The notes below the pieces were generated by a model. The model was not told the DNA's origin, made no database searches, and saw only the letters and a program-made list of their open reading frames with translations. Position numbers and translations under genes: made by a program. This document shows, in pieces, positions 1 to 8,126 of a stretch of DNA of 64,000 nt. Position 1 is the stretch's first letter. Each line of letters begins with the position of its first letter. The stretch is from Rummeliibacillus sp. POC4 (GTDB lineage Bacteria; Bacillota; Bacilli; Bacillales_A; Planococcaceae), in contig NZ_QWUA01000008.1 of the NCBI RefSeq assembly GCF_003576525.1, positions 1-64,000 of the forward strand. The letters run 5' to 3'.

Positions 1-18
1 AAAAAAGGGGGTATGATA

Positions 19-1176
19 TTGGTGCAAACACTGTTTATATCTGGAGTTAAGATTATTAATGCAAACGAAAAAGAGTACATTGCAGATATTCTTGTTGAAG
101 ACGGGAAAATCAAAAAAATTGGATCTTCACTTCGATTAAAAGCGGATAAAGAAATTGATGGTAGTGGCAAAATACTTTTTCCAGGCTATATTGATATGCA
201 TATTCATGGATCAGCAGGAAAAGATACGATGGATGCAACAACAGAGTCACTTCATATAATAGCAAGATCATTAGTTAAAGAGGGGACAACTAGCTTTTTA
301 GCTACTACTATGACACAAGAACAACAAGCAATTGAATCGGCTTTAAAGAATATAGCTAACTTTGAAAGTGCAGAAAATGAAGCAGAAGTTATTGGTATTC
401 ATGTTGAAGGTCCATATATTTCAAAAAAATGTGCTGGCGCACAACCAGTAGAACATATTATTCCCCCATCTATTGATCAATTCACACAATGGCAAAGATT
501 AAGTGGCTATAAAATAAAAGAAATCACAGTTGCACCAGAAGTAAATGGTGGTTTTGAATTTGTAGAAGCTTTAGCCAAAGAGAGTGTTGTCATATCGATT
601 GGTCATTCTGATGCAACAATTGAAGAAGTAGAAAAAGCCATTTCTCTAGGTGTAAAACAAGTGACACATTTATATAATAAAATGCGACCTTTCCATCATC
701 GTGAATTAGGAGTAGTGGGAGGCGTATTGCTATCTGAAAATGTGAAGGTAGAGTTGATTGTTGATTTTATCCATGTTCATCCAAGAGCAGTTGACTTTAC
801 TTACCGTGTCAAAGGGGCAAATAATATTATTCTTATTACGGATGCAATGAGAGCAAAAGGTGAACCAAACGGTCATTACGATTTAGGTGGACAACTAGTT
901 CATCTAACACCAAAAGGAGCATATTTACCAAATGGCTCCTTAGCTGGAAGTGTATTAACGATGGATTTAGCAGTTCGAAACATGCGAAAAGCTACAAATT
1001 GCACACTCCAAGAATTAGTTGCTATGTCTTCTACAAATGCATGTAAACAAATGGGTATTACGTCAAAAGGTCATATTGCTGAGGGATTAGATGCGGATTT
1101 TGTGCTACTTGATCAAAAATTATATGTGCAAAAAACAATTCGCCAAGGCAAAATTGTATTCGACAACAGTCTATAA
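19..1176 (+). CDS. nagA: N-acetylglucosamine-6-phosphate deacetylase
   Basis: Removes the acetyl group from GlcNAc-6-phosphate in the cytoplasm, feeding amino-sugar and peptidoglycan recycling. The amidohydrolase-fold landmarks are all visible: the metal-site segment IDMHIHGS, HVEGPYIS, IGHSDAT, HLYNKMRPFHH and the catalytic Asp in LITDAM. The C-terminus looks complete. An ATG at 13 directly abuts the Shine-Dalgarno-like run at 4-12, so TTG 19 or GTG 22 has better spacing. nagB, the usual partner, does not follow; instead an HPr gene fragment lies downstream, which suggests a deletion. The gene sits next to tcdA, where related genomes usually carry aspS. Confidence 0.93.
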   Translation: MVQTLFISGVKIINANEKEYIADILVEDGKIKKIGSSLRLKADKEIDGSGKILFPGYIDMHIHGSAGKDTMDATTESLHIIARSLVKEGTTSFLATTMTQEQQAIESALKNIANFESAENEAEVIGIHVEGPYISKKCAGAQPVEHIIPPSIDQFTQWQRLSGYKIKEITVAPEVNGGFEFVEALAKESVVISIGHSDATIEEVEKAISLGVKQVTHLYNKMRPFHHRELGVVGGVLLSENVKVELIVDFIHVHPRAVDFTYRVKGANNIILITDAMRAKGEPNGHYDLGGQLVHLTPKGAYLPNGSLAGSVLTMDLAVRNMRKATNCTLQELVAMSSTNACKQMGITSKGHIAEGLDADFVLLDQKLYVQKTIRQGKIVFDNSL

Positions 1177-1288
1177 GTAATTAATAGCAAAATCTAAAGA
1201 TATTGTCTGATTTAGATGAAATAAAATGAAGCAACATTATATGCTTAATTGAAAAACTAACATAAACGAATAGGGAAAGTAACTATCA

Positions 1289-1390
1289 GGGGCAGAAATT
1301 ACAATTTCTGCAGAAGGATCAGATGTAGAAGAAGCTCTTGCAAAATTATCCGAAGTAATTTTTTCAGAGGGTATTGATGTTGAATGTTAG
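1289..1390 (+). pseudogene. 3' remnant of an HPr (ptsH-like) phosphocarrier gene
   Basis: The frame starting at 1289 encodes 33 residues ending at TAG 1390. It begins GAEITISAEGSD and ends EALAKLSEVIFSEGIDVEC, which matches the C-terminal third of the PTS phosphocarrier HPr (GAEITI segment plus the last helix). In-frame TAA at 1280-1282 closes it upstream. There is no start codon or ribosome-binding site, and the active-site His region is missing. It is a fossil rather than a gene. The rest of 1177-1545 holds only a 7-bp hairpin (ATCTAAA/TTTAGAT near 1190-1220) and no other gene. Confidence 0.75.
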
Positions 1391-1545
1391 AACTCAAAAG
1401 TATTGCGGTGTCAATTTAGGAAAGATGTAAACTAGAGTTTTTTCTATACTTTACTTGCATTGTTACATACTTTAGGTTTATATTTTTGATGGAGCAATTA
1501 TATAAGTAAAAGAATAGGATTACTTTATTAATAGGAGAGACGTTC

Positions 1546-2307
1546 ATGTTACATCAATTTTCAAGAAATGAGCTTGCAATTGGACAAGAAGGTTTAGATA
1601 AACTAAAAAATACGACCGTTGCCATTCTAGGCGTTGGTGGTGTTGGTTCATTTGCTGCTGAAGCATGCGCAAGAAGTGGTGTTGGTCGAATTATTTTAGT
1701 AGATAAGGATGATGTTGATATTACGAATATTAACCGTCAATTAGTTGCTTATATATCTACAATCGGTAAATCAAAATCAGCAGTTATGAAAGAAAGAATT
1801 GCGGATATTAATCCGGAATGTGAAGTAATCGATTTACATATGTTCTATACAGAAGAAACATATGAAAAATTCTTTAGCTATCAACCTGATTATGTCATTG
1901 ATGCTTCAGATACTGTGAAATACAAAATTCATATTATTAAAGAATGTCTAAAAAGAAAGATTAAAATTATCTCTAGTATGGGTGCTGCCAACAAAATGGA
2001 CCCAACTCGTTTTAAAATCGCAGATATATCAAAAACGCATACAGACCCACTTGCTAAAGTCATTCGTTTAAAATTACGTAAGGATGGCATTAAAAAAGGT
2101 GTTCCTGTTATTTTCTCTGATGAAAGTCCAATTGTTATTCGACCAGATGTTGCCGAAACAGTTGGTAAACCGGATGCTGAAATTAGAAAAGCTAAAATGC
2201 CACCATCATCAAATGCTTTTGCCCCTTCTACAGCAGGTTTAATAGCTGCAAGCTGGGTAGTACGTGATATTTTGAAAGATATTAAAATTAATCGAGTACA
2301 AGGCTAA
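1546..2307 (+). CDS. tcdA: tRNA threonylcarbamoyladenosine dehydratase (YrvM/TcdA)
   Basis: E1/ThiF-like enzyme that cyclises t6A37 of ANN-decoding tRNAs to ct6A using ATP. The nucleotide-binding loop ILGVGGVGSFAAE lies at residues 28-40, followed by the Asp-containing strand RIILVDKDDVD and the NINRQ motif typical of the superfamily. At 253 aa it is full length. ATG 1546 has an AGGAG-type site about 8 nt upstream. In B. subtilis tcdA lies close to rarA and cymR; here the ABC exporter and DUF2785 genes separate them. A strong terminator follows. Confidence 0.93.
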   Translation: MLHQFSRNELAIGQEGLDKLKNTTVAILGVGGVGSFAAEACARSGVGRIILVDKDDVDITNINRQLVAYISTIGKSKSAVMKERIADINPECEVIDLHMFYTEETYEKFFSYQPDYVIDASDTVKYKIHIIKECLKRKIKIISSMGAANKMDPTRFKIADISKTHTDPLAKVIRLKLRKDGIKKGVPVIFSDESPIVIRPDVAETVGKPDAEIRKAKMPPSSNAFAPSTAGLIAASWVVRDILKDIKINRVQG

Positions 2308-2319
2308 TATATATTTACC

Positions 2320-2358
2320 AAAACCGTATTTACACATTAATCTGTGAATACGGTTTTT
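2320..2358 (+). terminator. Rho-independent terminator after tcdA
   Basis: The left arm AAAACCGTATT pairs with AATACGGTTTT, followed by T-rich sequence, just downstream of the tcdA stop codon. The remaining stretch to 2611 is AT-rich. It holds a small GGTAA/TTACC inverted repeat near 2392-2420, but no gene and no convincing promoter that I can see. Confidence 0.85.
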
Positions 2359-2611
2359 ATTATGTAATAGGAATATTAGTTAAATATGGTAATATGAAAT
2401 TTTATTTTTTACCATTATTAGTTAAATTGATATATAATTTCAACTGTAGCATCAAGTTCTTTTGTTGTGATTTTTCTATTTTGTCTTACAAAAGAGACAA
2501 ACATTTTATTTATGATAACCATATCTATTTAATTTCAATTAAGGTGAATACATTTCGTGGTTAGAAACGTATAAGTATTATGTTCAGAATTTTTAAAAAA
2601 GGAGAAGGTTT

Positions 2612-3511
2612 ATGGCACTAGTAATCGAGCAAGTTACAAAAAGGTATCATGATTTTAAAGCAGTGAATCAGCTATCTTTTACTATTGAAAAAGGAGAAAT
2701 CTTTGGATTAATAGGACAGAATGGAGCTGGAAAAACTACAACATTTCGTATGATTTTAGATTTACAGGATACGACTGAGGGGAATATATCTTGGAATGGT
2801 CAACCGATGAATAGAGTCAATCGAGATGTACTTGGCTATTTGCCAGAAGAACGTGGTATTTTCCCTACTATGACAGTAGAAGAACAACTTTATTTTTTTG
2901 GTGTATTACGAGGGTGGACTAGGACGGATTTGAAACAAGAAGTAGATTACTGGATTACTCGATTTGAATTGGATGATAAACGAAAAGCAAAGGCTGAAAC
3001 ACTGTCAAAAGGAAATCAGCAAAAAGTACAGCTAATCGCAAGTTTTATCCACCAACCAGAGTTTCTAATATTAGATGAGCCTTTTAGTGGTCTTGATCCT
3101 GTTAATCGGCAATTATTAATGGATGCAATTTTATATCTAAAAGAAAAAGGTACAACGATTCTTTTCTCAAGTCATCAAATGGATAATGTGGAAGAGCTTT
3201 GTGATCATCTTTGTATATTAAAAAAAGGTGAGTCTTTATTTACTGGTAGTTTAGTAGATTTAAAGGAGCAATACGGCAAGATTAAACTAAGTATCCGTAC
3301 AGATCTGGATAAATCACAACTATTTGCCCTTCCTGGTGTTGGGAATGTTAAAGAAACAAAAGATGGTTTCACCTTATTATTGGAAGATGAATCGTACGGA
3401 GAACAATTATTTGATACTCTTGGAAAAGGAAAATATATGGAGAAGTTTAGTATGGATTATTTATCGCTGGATGAAATCTTCAAAGACTTGGTAGGTGGAG
3501 AGCATGTCTAA
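2612..3511 (+). CDS. ABC exporter ATP-binding protein (NatA/YhaQ-like)
   Basis: ATPase subunit of a two-gene ABC exporter. Walker A GQNGAGKTT is at about residues 35-43, the signature LSKGNQQKVQ near 131 and Walker B LILDEPFSGLDP near 153. A C-terminal DUF4162-like tail of about 80 residues is typical of NatA/YhaQ subunits. ATG 2612 follows an AAAGGAGAAGG site. The stop overlaps the permease start, so the two genes are translationally coupled. The substrate cannot be read from sequence; Na+ or drug efflux is family knowledge only. Confidence 0.9.
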   Translation: MALVIEQVTKRYHDFKAVNQLSFTIEKGEIFGLIGQNGAGKTTTFRMILDLQDTTEGNISWNGQPMNRVNRDVLGYLPEERGIFPTMTVEEQLYFFGVLRGWTRTDLKQEVDYWITRFELDDKRKAKAETLSKGNQQKVQLIASFIHQPEFLILDEPFSGLDPVNRQLLMDAILYLKEKGTTILFSSHQMDNVEELCDHLCILKKGESLFTGSLVDLKEQYGKIKLSIRTDLDKSQLFALPGVGNVKETKDGFTLLLEDESYGEQLFDTLGKGKYMEKFSMDYLSLDEIFKDLVGGEHV

Positions 3512-4742
3512 ATTTTGGATATTAGTAACTCAGCTTTATAAGCAAAAGATTAAAGCAAAATCATTTATTTTTGGGACATTATTATATGTTGCAATTATCA
3601 GTGGGATTATATTTTGGTCTGATATTAAAGCTGCTCTTTTTTCCGAAGAACCACTTAAGATTGCTATGATTAACAATACAAAACAGGATTTTAAAGAAGT
3701 ATTTCAATCAGATAACGATTTGAAATTTTCTTTTTCTAATGATGATTCAGCAAAAATTGAAAAACAGGTCAAAGATGAGAAATTAGATGCGGCAGTCTTT
3801 CTAAATGAAAAAGACGGTAAGTTAAACGCTGAAATTGCCACATATACACCACTTGAATTCAATGATCAAACGAAATTATCTTCGATGATTCAGTATGCTG
3901 GAAAAATCTATTCGGTACAACAACTCAATTTATCGGCTGAACAAGCAGCTCAAATTATTGAATCTGAAACACCGATTAATATGAAAAATTTAAATACTGA
4001 AAAAGAAAGTGGAAAGAGCGAGGATGAAAAAGCGGCAGGCATTGGAGCTTCTATTTTAGTAGGTTCAATAGTCTACTCAATCGTTATTTCGTTTTTATCT
4101 ATTATTACGACAGATGTTGCTTCCGAAAAAGGTTCACGGGTATTAGAAGTATTACTTGCAAGTGTTAAACCTTCAACCCACTTTTTGGCAAAGATTACGG
4201 GTACTTATTTATTAGCATTTACGCAAGTCATATTGATATTTGGTGTACAAATTATTCTATTGTTAATAGTAAACGGAGGAGAAAAGTGGGGGAAAGTTGC
4301 GGATATTGTTGATCATTTATCGATAAGTTATGTTCTATACACTCTTGCATACTTATTGTTATCTATTTTCCTTTTCTTAATTATGGGTGCCCTCTTTGGT
4401 TCACTTGTTTCTAAAGTAGAGGAAGCGGGCCAAACGATGATGCCAGCTATGTTCGTTGGTATGGCGGGTTTTTACGTATTGTTATCAGGTTTATCCAATC
4501 CAGATACATTGCTTGTAAAAGTCTTTTCTTTTATCCCATTTACGACAGTGATGGTTATGCCGCTTCGAATAGGTGCGACGGACTTGTTACCTGCAGAACC
4601 ACTTATTGCATTAATTGTTTTAATCGTTACAGTTATCGTACTGTTCTATATTAGTTTTTCATTCTATAAACGAAGCGTACTGACTTATAGTTCTGGTGGG
4701 GTTATTCAAAAAATTAAAACTGTGTTGAAAGTTACTACGTAA
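3504..4742 (+). CDS. ABC exporter permease (NatB/YhaP-like, ABC2 family)
   Basis: Membrane subunit of the exporter. It has an N-terminal membrane segment (about residues 18-40), an extracytoplasmic loop of about 130 residues (TPLEFNDQTKLSS and similar), then five to six hydrophobic segments from about residue 180 to 390, the ABC2_membrane_3 layout. ATG 3504 overlaps the ATPase stop and has GGTGGAG 5-11 nt upstream, which is better than the in-frame GTG at 3495. The pair has no counterpart between tcdA and rarA in B. subtilis, so it is probably an insertion. Confidence 0.88.
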   Translation: MSKFWILVTQLYKQKIKAKSFIFGTLLYVAIISGIIFWSDIKAALFSEEPLKIAMINNTKQDFKEVFQSDNDLKFSFSNDDSAKIEKQVKDEKLDAAVFLNEKDGKLNAEIATYTPLEFNDQTKLSSMIQYAGKIYSVQQLNLSAEQAAQIIESETPINMKNLNTEKESGKSEDEKAAGIGASILVGSIVYSIVISFLSIITTDVASEKGSRVLEVLLASVKPSTHFLAKITGTYLLAFTQVILIFGVQIILLLIVNGGEKWGKVADIVDHLSISYVLYTLAYLLLSIFLFLIMGALFGSLVSKVEEAGQTMMPAMFVGMAGFYVLLSGLSNPDTLLVKVFSFIPFTTVMVMPLRIGATDLLPAEPLIALIVLIVTVIVLFYISFSFYKRSVLTYSSGGVIQKIKTVLKVTT

Positions 4743-4775
4743 TATCTTAAATCCAAACTTTTAAAATGGAAAAAT

Positions 4776-4817
4776 CAGGGTGCATAGAATTTAACTCTTG
4801 ATGGCCTTGTTTTTTTC
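4776..4817 (+). terminator. Probable terminator after the ABC exporter operon
   Basis: An imperfect stem (CAGGG at 4776 with CCTTG at 4805) is followed by seven T residues. It lies 34 nt after the permease stop. The stem is weak, so this is a tentative call. Confidence 0.45.
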
Positions 4818-4828
4818 TATGATAATCT

Positions 4829-5009
4829 GTTGATTTCCGTTACTGGCGGACGCTTTCCGCGGGCGAGCGGTGAGCCTCCTCACTTCGTTCCGGGGTCTCA
4901 CCTGTCTCGCTTTCCCGCAGGACATTGAATTAGCTTCCTCGAAATTTACACCGCACGAAGAAAATGTGAATACATTTTCGAGGAGTCACCGCCATCCACT
5001 CCAATCAAC
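4829..5009. repeat. GC-rich structured intergenic repeat (Bacillales type) with an internal insertion
   Basis: The block starts GTTGATTTCCG and ends CCAATCAAC, so its ends are inverted (GTTGAT/ATCAAC). Nested arms follow: TGGCGG (4844) with CCGCCA (4989), GCGGG (4859) with CCCGC (4914), and GTGAGCC (4870) with GGTCTCAC (4894). It is much richer in GC than its surroundings. Elements with this wording are scattered in many Bacillus and Planococcaceae genomes (recalled, not searched). Between 4921 and 4983 the usual short junction is replaced by about 60 nt carrying its own inverted repeat, CCTCGAAAT/ATTTTCGAGG. The 78-codon ORF across it (4870-5103) is not a gene. Confidence 0.7.
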
Positions 5010-5188
5010 ATACAAATTTATAAATATAAATAAATCTGTCAAGAAAGAACAGATTTCTAACAATCAAAAGTACCACATTTCATTCAAAAAATATGTAGGA
5101 TAGAGACAAATGAAATTTCAACTGCGAAAGTTGAATTATGATAAGTAAAAAGTATTGTAAAAAAACATATCTGCAAAGGTGATTAATA

Positions 5189-6052
5189 TTGAATCTACTT
5201 ACAAACACAATTTTATTAGATGAAGATGAACTAAGAATGGTTTTAAAGGATATTCAAAATGGACAAAACGACTGGGATGAAAAGAATAAGTCGCTTATAG
5301 TTCAATCAATGATTAACCATATCGGTTCAATTGATAGTGAGTTAAGGGACAACTTGATATATGGCTCATTTTGTCAATTAATAATAGAGAAAAATATTCT
5401 CGAACATAACATGTTAAAAAAACTCTTAGACTTGAGTATAAATGAATTGTTATTTAAAGGAATTGAGGAAAATGGAACGGATACAGTTTTCATAAGATCT
5501 TTTACTTCACTTTTAGTGGCACTTATTCTTTATAGAGATAACGAAGATAATTTTCTTTCCAAAAGTACAGTTTATAAAATTAAGGACAGGTTAATCGATT
5601 ATATAAATTTAGAGAATGATTTAAGGGGCTATGTTTCAGTAAAAGGATGGGCACACAGTATAGCTCATGTAGCTGATGCTTTTGAAGAACTTATAAAGAA
5701 TCCAAAAATAAATCAGGAATCCTTTATAGAAATACTTAAAATGCTATGGAATAAGATTTTCGTTTCTACAAGTGTTTATATACATGATGAAGACGAAAGA
5801 ATTTTGATTCCCATATTAGAAATGTTAAATAGAGGATTGGAGCAAAAAGAGATCGAAACATTAGTGCAAAATATACCGATACAACTAAAAAATCAAAAAG
5901 AACAGATAGAGGAAGAACAGTATTGGTTTTTATATTCAAACTGTAAGACATTCTTAAAAAGTTTTTATATTAAAGTTGAATCCAATCGTGACTTAATTCC
6001 TCTTCGAAATAGTCTTAAAAAGTGTTTGTCGGTAATATCCTTATATAACTAA
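5189..6052 (+). CDS. DUF2785 domain-containing protein
   Basis: A 287-aa, mainly helical protein with no signal peptide or membrane segment. The conserved centre LRGYVSVKGWAHSIAHVADA (about residues 150-169) is the hallmark of the DUF2785 family, whose function is unknown. Start TTG 5189 is preceded by AAAGGTGAT about 7 nt upstream; no in-frame ATG lies nearby. It stands alone between the repeat element and a terminator shared with rarA. It interrupts the conserved tcdA-rarA neighbourhood, which points to an acquired gene. Confidence 0.8.
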   Translation: MNLLTNTILLDEDELRMVLKDIQNGQNDWDEKNKSLIVQSMINHIGSIDSELRDNLIYGSFCQLIIEKNILEHNMLKKLLDLSINELLFKGIEENGTDTVFIRSFTSLLVALILYRDNEDNFLSKSTVYKIKDRLIDYINLENDLRGYVSVKGWAHSIAHVADAFEELIKNPKINQESFIEILKMLWNKIFVSTSVYIHDEDERILIPILEMLNRGLEQKEIETLVQNIPIQLKNQKEQIEEEQYWFLYSNCKTFLKSFYIKVESNRDLIPLRNSLKKCLSVISLYN

Positions 6053-6103
6053 TGGATTCAAGATGATTATTGTTCTACTTATTTGGATAAAATAAACTAT
6101 AAA

Positions 6104-6149
6104 AAGACTATAGACAAACTCTAAATTTGTTAGGGTCGTCCATAGTCTT
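6104..6149 (-). terminator. Terminator for rarA, between convergent genes
   Basis: AAGACTATAGAC at 6104 pairs with the complementary arm ending CATAGTCTT at 6149. On the minus strand the hairpin is followed by a run of five Ts, so it mainly ends rarA transcription. The plus-strand flank is poor in T. Confidence 0.65.
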
Positions 6150-6167
6150 AGATTACTAATAAATAGG

Positions 6168-7460
6168 CTATTTTTTTCTATTCTTTTTTAAACTATTCAA
6201 ATGATCATAGATTCCTGCCATGCGTTTTTCTTGTCCTGCAATGACTGGTTTGTAGAATTCCGTGCCTTCTAGTTCATCGGGTAAATATTGCTGATCTACC
6301 CAGCCACCAAATGTACCAATAGGTGTATTATGCGGATATTGATATCCTTCTACGCCGAGTACTTTTGCACCTGCATAGTGAGCATCTCGTAAATGCATCG
6401 GGATGTCTCCTGTTTTACCAGCGTGAATAGCTGCTGTTGCTGCATCAATAGCAGCAATAGCTGAATTGGATTTTTCTGCTAGACACATTTCAATAACAGC
6501 ATGTGCAAGCGGAATACGTGCTTCCGGCATTCCAAGACGTTCAGCAGCCTGTACTGCTGCAAGAACATGTGAACCTACTTCAGGAGCAGCTAAACCTATA
6601 TCTTCATAACTGATTACAAGCAATCGTCGACTGACCGCAACCAAATCACCATTTTCCAAACAGTTCGCTAAATAGTAGATTGCTGCGTTTACATCACTTC
6701 CACGAATAGATTTTTGTAATGCTGAAATAAGATTATAGAAGTGACTTCCTTTTTTATCCCCATAAACTCCGATGCGTTCTGCTAGATTTTTGACGATTGA
6801 ATCTTGTACAATCGTCTCATCGTTTTCTTCATCTGAAGAATAGTAGACAGACTCCAAAAGAGTTAGTGCTTTTCGGGCATCTCCATGTGCAGCTTGTACG
6901 ATGAGTGTACGTTGATCATCTGTCATGCGGATTTTATAACGACCTAGTCCGCGTTCTTTATCTTCTAAAGCTCGAAGTATCAATGTATCAATATCATCAT
7001 CTGTCAATCTCTTAAGTTGCTTAATCTCTCCACAGCGGGATCGAATGGCAGGATTGACATCGTGAAATGGATTTTCGGTTGTTGCCCCTATTAATACAAT
7101 TGAACCGTTTTCAACATGTGGAAGTAGAGTATCTTGTTGCAATTTATTGAAACGATGAATTTCATCTAAAAATAAGATGACTTGTCCTGATAATTTTGCT
7201 TCGCCTACAACATCCTCCACATCTTTTTTTCCTGCACGTGTAGCATTCAAGGCGAAAAATGGTAATTTAGAAGAACCAGCTATTGCAAAGGCAATCGATG
7301 TTTTTCCAATACCAGGTTCACCGTAAAGTAACATAGAAGGTATATGCCCATTTTTTATCATTTTATATAATGTAGTATTTTGTCCAATAATTTCTTGATG
7401 ACCAACAACTTCATCAAGGTTACGTGGTCGCATACGAAAAGCAAGTGGTTCGTTCGGCAT
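6168..7460 (-). CDS. rarA: Replication-associated recombination protein A (AAA+ ATPase, MgsA/YrvN)
   Basis: Clamp-loader-like AAA+ ATPase acting at stalled replication forks. It has Walker A GEPGIGKTS at residues 47-55, Walker B ILFLDEIHRF at 95-104, a sensor-1 region GATTENP and the C-terminal MgsA tetramerisation region with GYQYPHNTP and GGWVDQQYLP. It is full length at 430 aa. ATG 7460 has AAGGAGGTG 6 nt upstream on the minus strand. It is transcribed divergently from cymR. Confidence 0.95.
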   Translation of the reverse strand: MPNEPLAFRMRPRNLDEVVGHQEIIGQNTTLYKMIKNGHIPSMLLYGEPGIGKTSIAFAIAGSSKLPFFALNATRAGKKDVEDVVGEAKLSGQVILFLDEIHRFNKLQQDTLLPHVENGSIVLIGATTENPFHDVNPAIRSRCGEIKQLKRLTDDDIDTLILRALEDKERGLGRYKIRMTDDQRTLIVQAAHGDARKALTLLESVYYSSDEENDETIVQDSIVKNLAERIGVYGDKKGSHFYNLISALQKSIRGSDVNAAIYYLANCLENGDLVAVSRRLLVISYEDIGLAAPEVGSHVLAAVQAAERLGMPEARIPLAHAVIEMCLAEKSNSAIAAIDAATAAIHAGKTGDIPMHLRDAHYAGAKVLGVEGYQYPHNTPIGTFGGWVDQQYLPDELEGTEFYKPVIAGQEKRMAGIYDHLNSLKKNRKK

Positions 7461-7645
7461 GCAGACACCTCCTTCATTTATTTGTATCCAGTAAGTTGTT
7501 GTAAATTTAATGTATCTTTACTAAGAAAAATTTATGTTATAAGTGATAAAGTAGTAGATAAAATTACTTGTTTTGATAATTAGACAAGTTTCGATAACTC
7601 GTAACAATAATCATAAATCATTCCCGAGTAGAATGAAAGGAAATA

Positions 7646-7654
7646 TGCTATACT
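7646..7654 (+). promoter_or_regulatory. Extended -10 promoter for the cymR operon
   Basis: TGCTATACT forms an extended -10 box (TGn-TATACT) 38 nt before cymR. The -35 region is poor, which is common with extended -10 promoters. It lies in the divergent rarA-cymR spacer. Confidence 0.5.
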
Positions 7655-7691
7655 TTAATCTAGACAAATAGCTAATTTTAGAGGTGTATAT

Positions 7692-8111
7692 ATGAAAATA
7701 TCAACAAAAGGTCGTTATGGCCTAACTATTATGATTGAGTTGGCTAAAGAATATGGTCAAGGACCAATCCCACTTAGACAAATTGCATCTGAGAACAACT
7801 TATCAGAAGCTTATTTAGAACAACTTGTTTCTCCTTTAAGAAACTCAGGCCTTGTAAAAAGTGTTCGTGGTGCATACGGTGGTTATATGCTGTCAAAAGC
7901 ACCCCATTTAATCTCTTCAGCAGATGTGATTAAAGTTTTAGAAGGTCCAATTCAACCTGTTGAAGGTATTGAAGAAGAAGCTCCACCACAACGAGAGCTT
8001 TGGTTACGTGTTCGAGATGCTGTAAAAGACGTACTTGAAACAACAACACTTGATGATTTAGCAACTTATACAGAAGAACATAATGACGATGGCTATATGT
8101 TTTATATTTAA
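7692..8111 (+). CDS. cymR: Rrf2-family cysteine metabolism repressor CymR
   Basis: Winged-helix Rrf2 repressor that, in B. subtilis, works with cysteine synthase CysK to repress sulfur-assimilation genes. The N-terminal MKISTKGRYGLTIMIELAKE, the recognition-helix segment SEAYLEQLVSPLRNSGLV and the RGAYGGY wing match the CymR subgroup. The Fe-S cysteines of IscR-type Rrf2 proteins are absent. It is 139 aa long, 15 nt upstream of the desulfurase gene, and heads a desulfurase-mnmA-TPR-recD2 gene line. Confidence 0.95.
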   Translation: MKISTKGRYGLTIMIELAKEYGQGPIPLRQIASENNLSEAYLEQLVSPLRNSGLVKSVRGAYGGYMLSKAPHLISSADVIKVLEGPIQPVEGIEEEAPPQRELWLRVRDAVKDVLETTTLDDLATYTEEHNDDGYMFYI

Positions 8112-8126
8112 AAGGAGTTTTTTATC

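Noticed and set aside
4870-5103. 77-codon plus-strand ORF
   Set aside because: It runs across the GC-rich intergenic repeat and its flank, has no ribosome-binding site, and its peptide has no coherent fold or motif.
7380-7583. 67-codon plus-strand ORF in the rarA-cymR spacer
   Set aside because: It overlaps the rarA start region antisense, has no Shine-Dalgarno, and its composition is that of spacer DNA.
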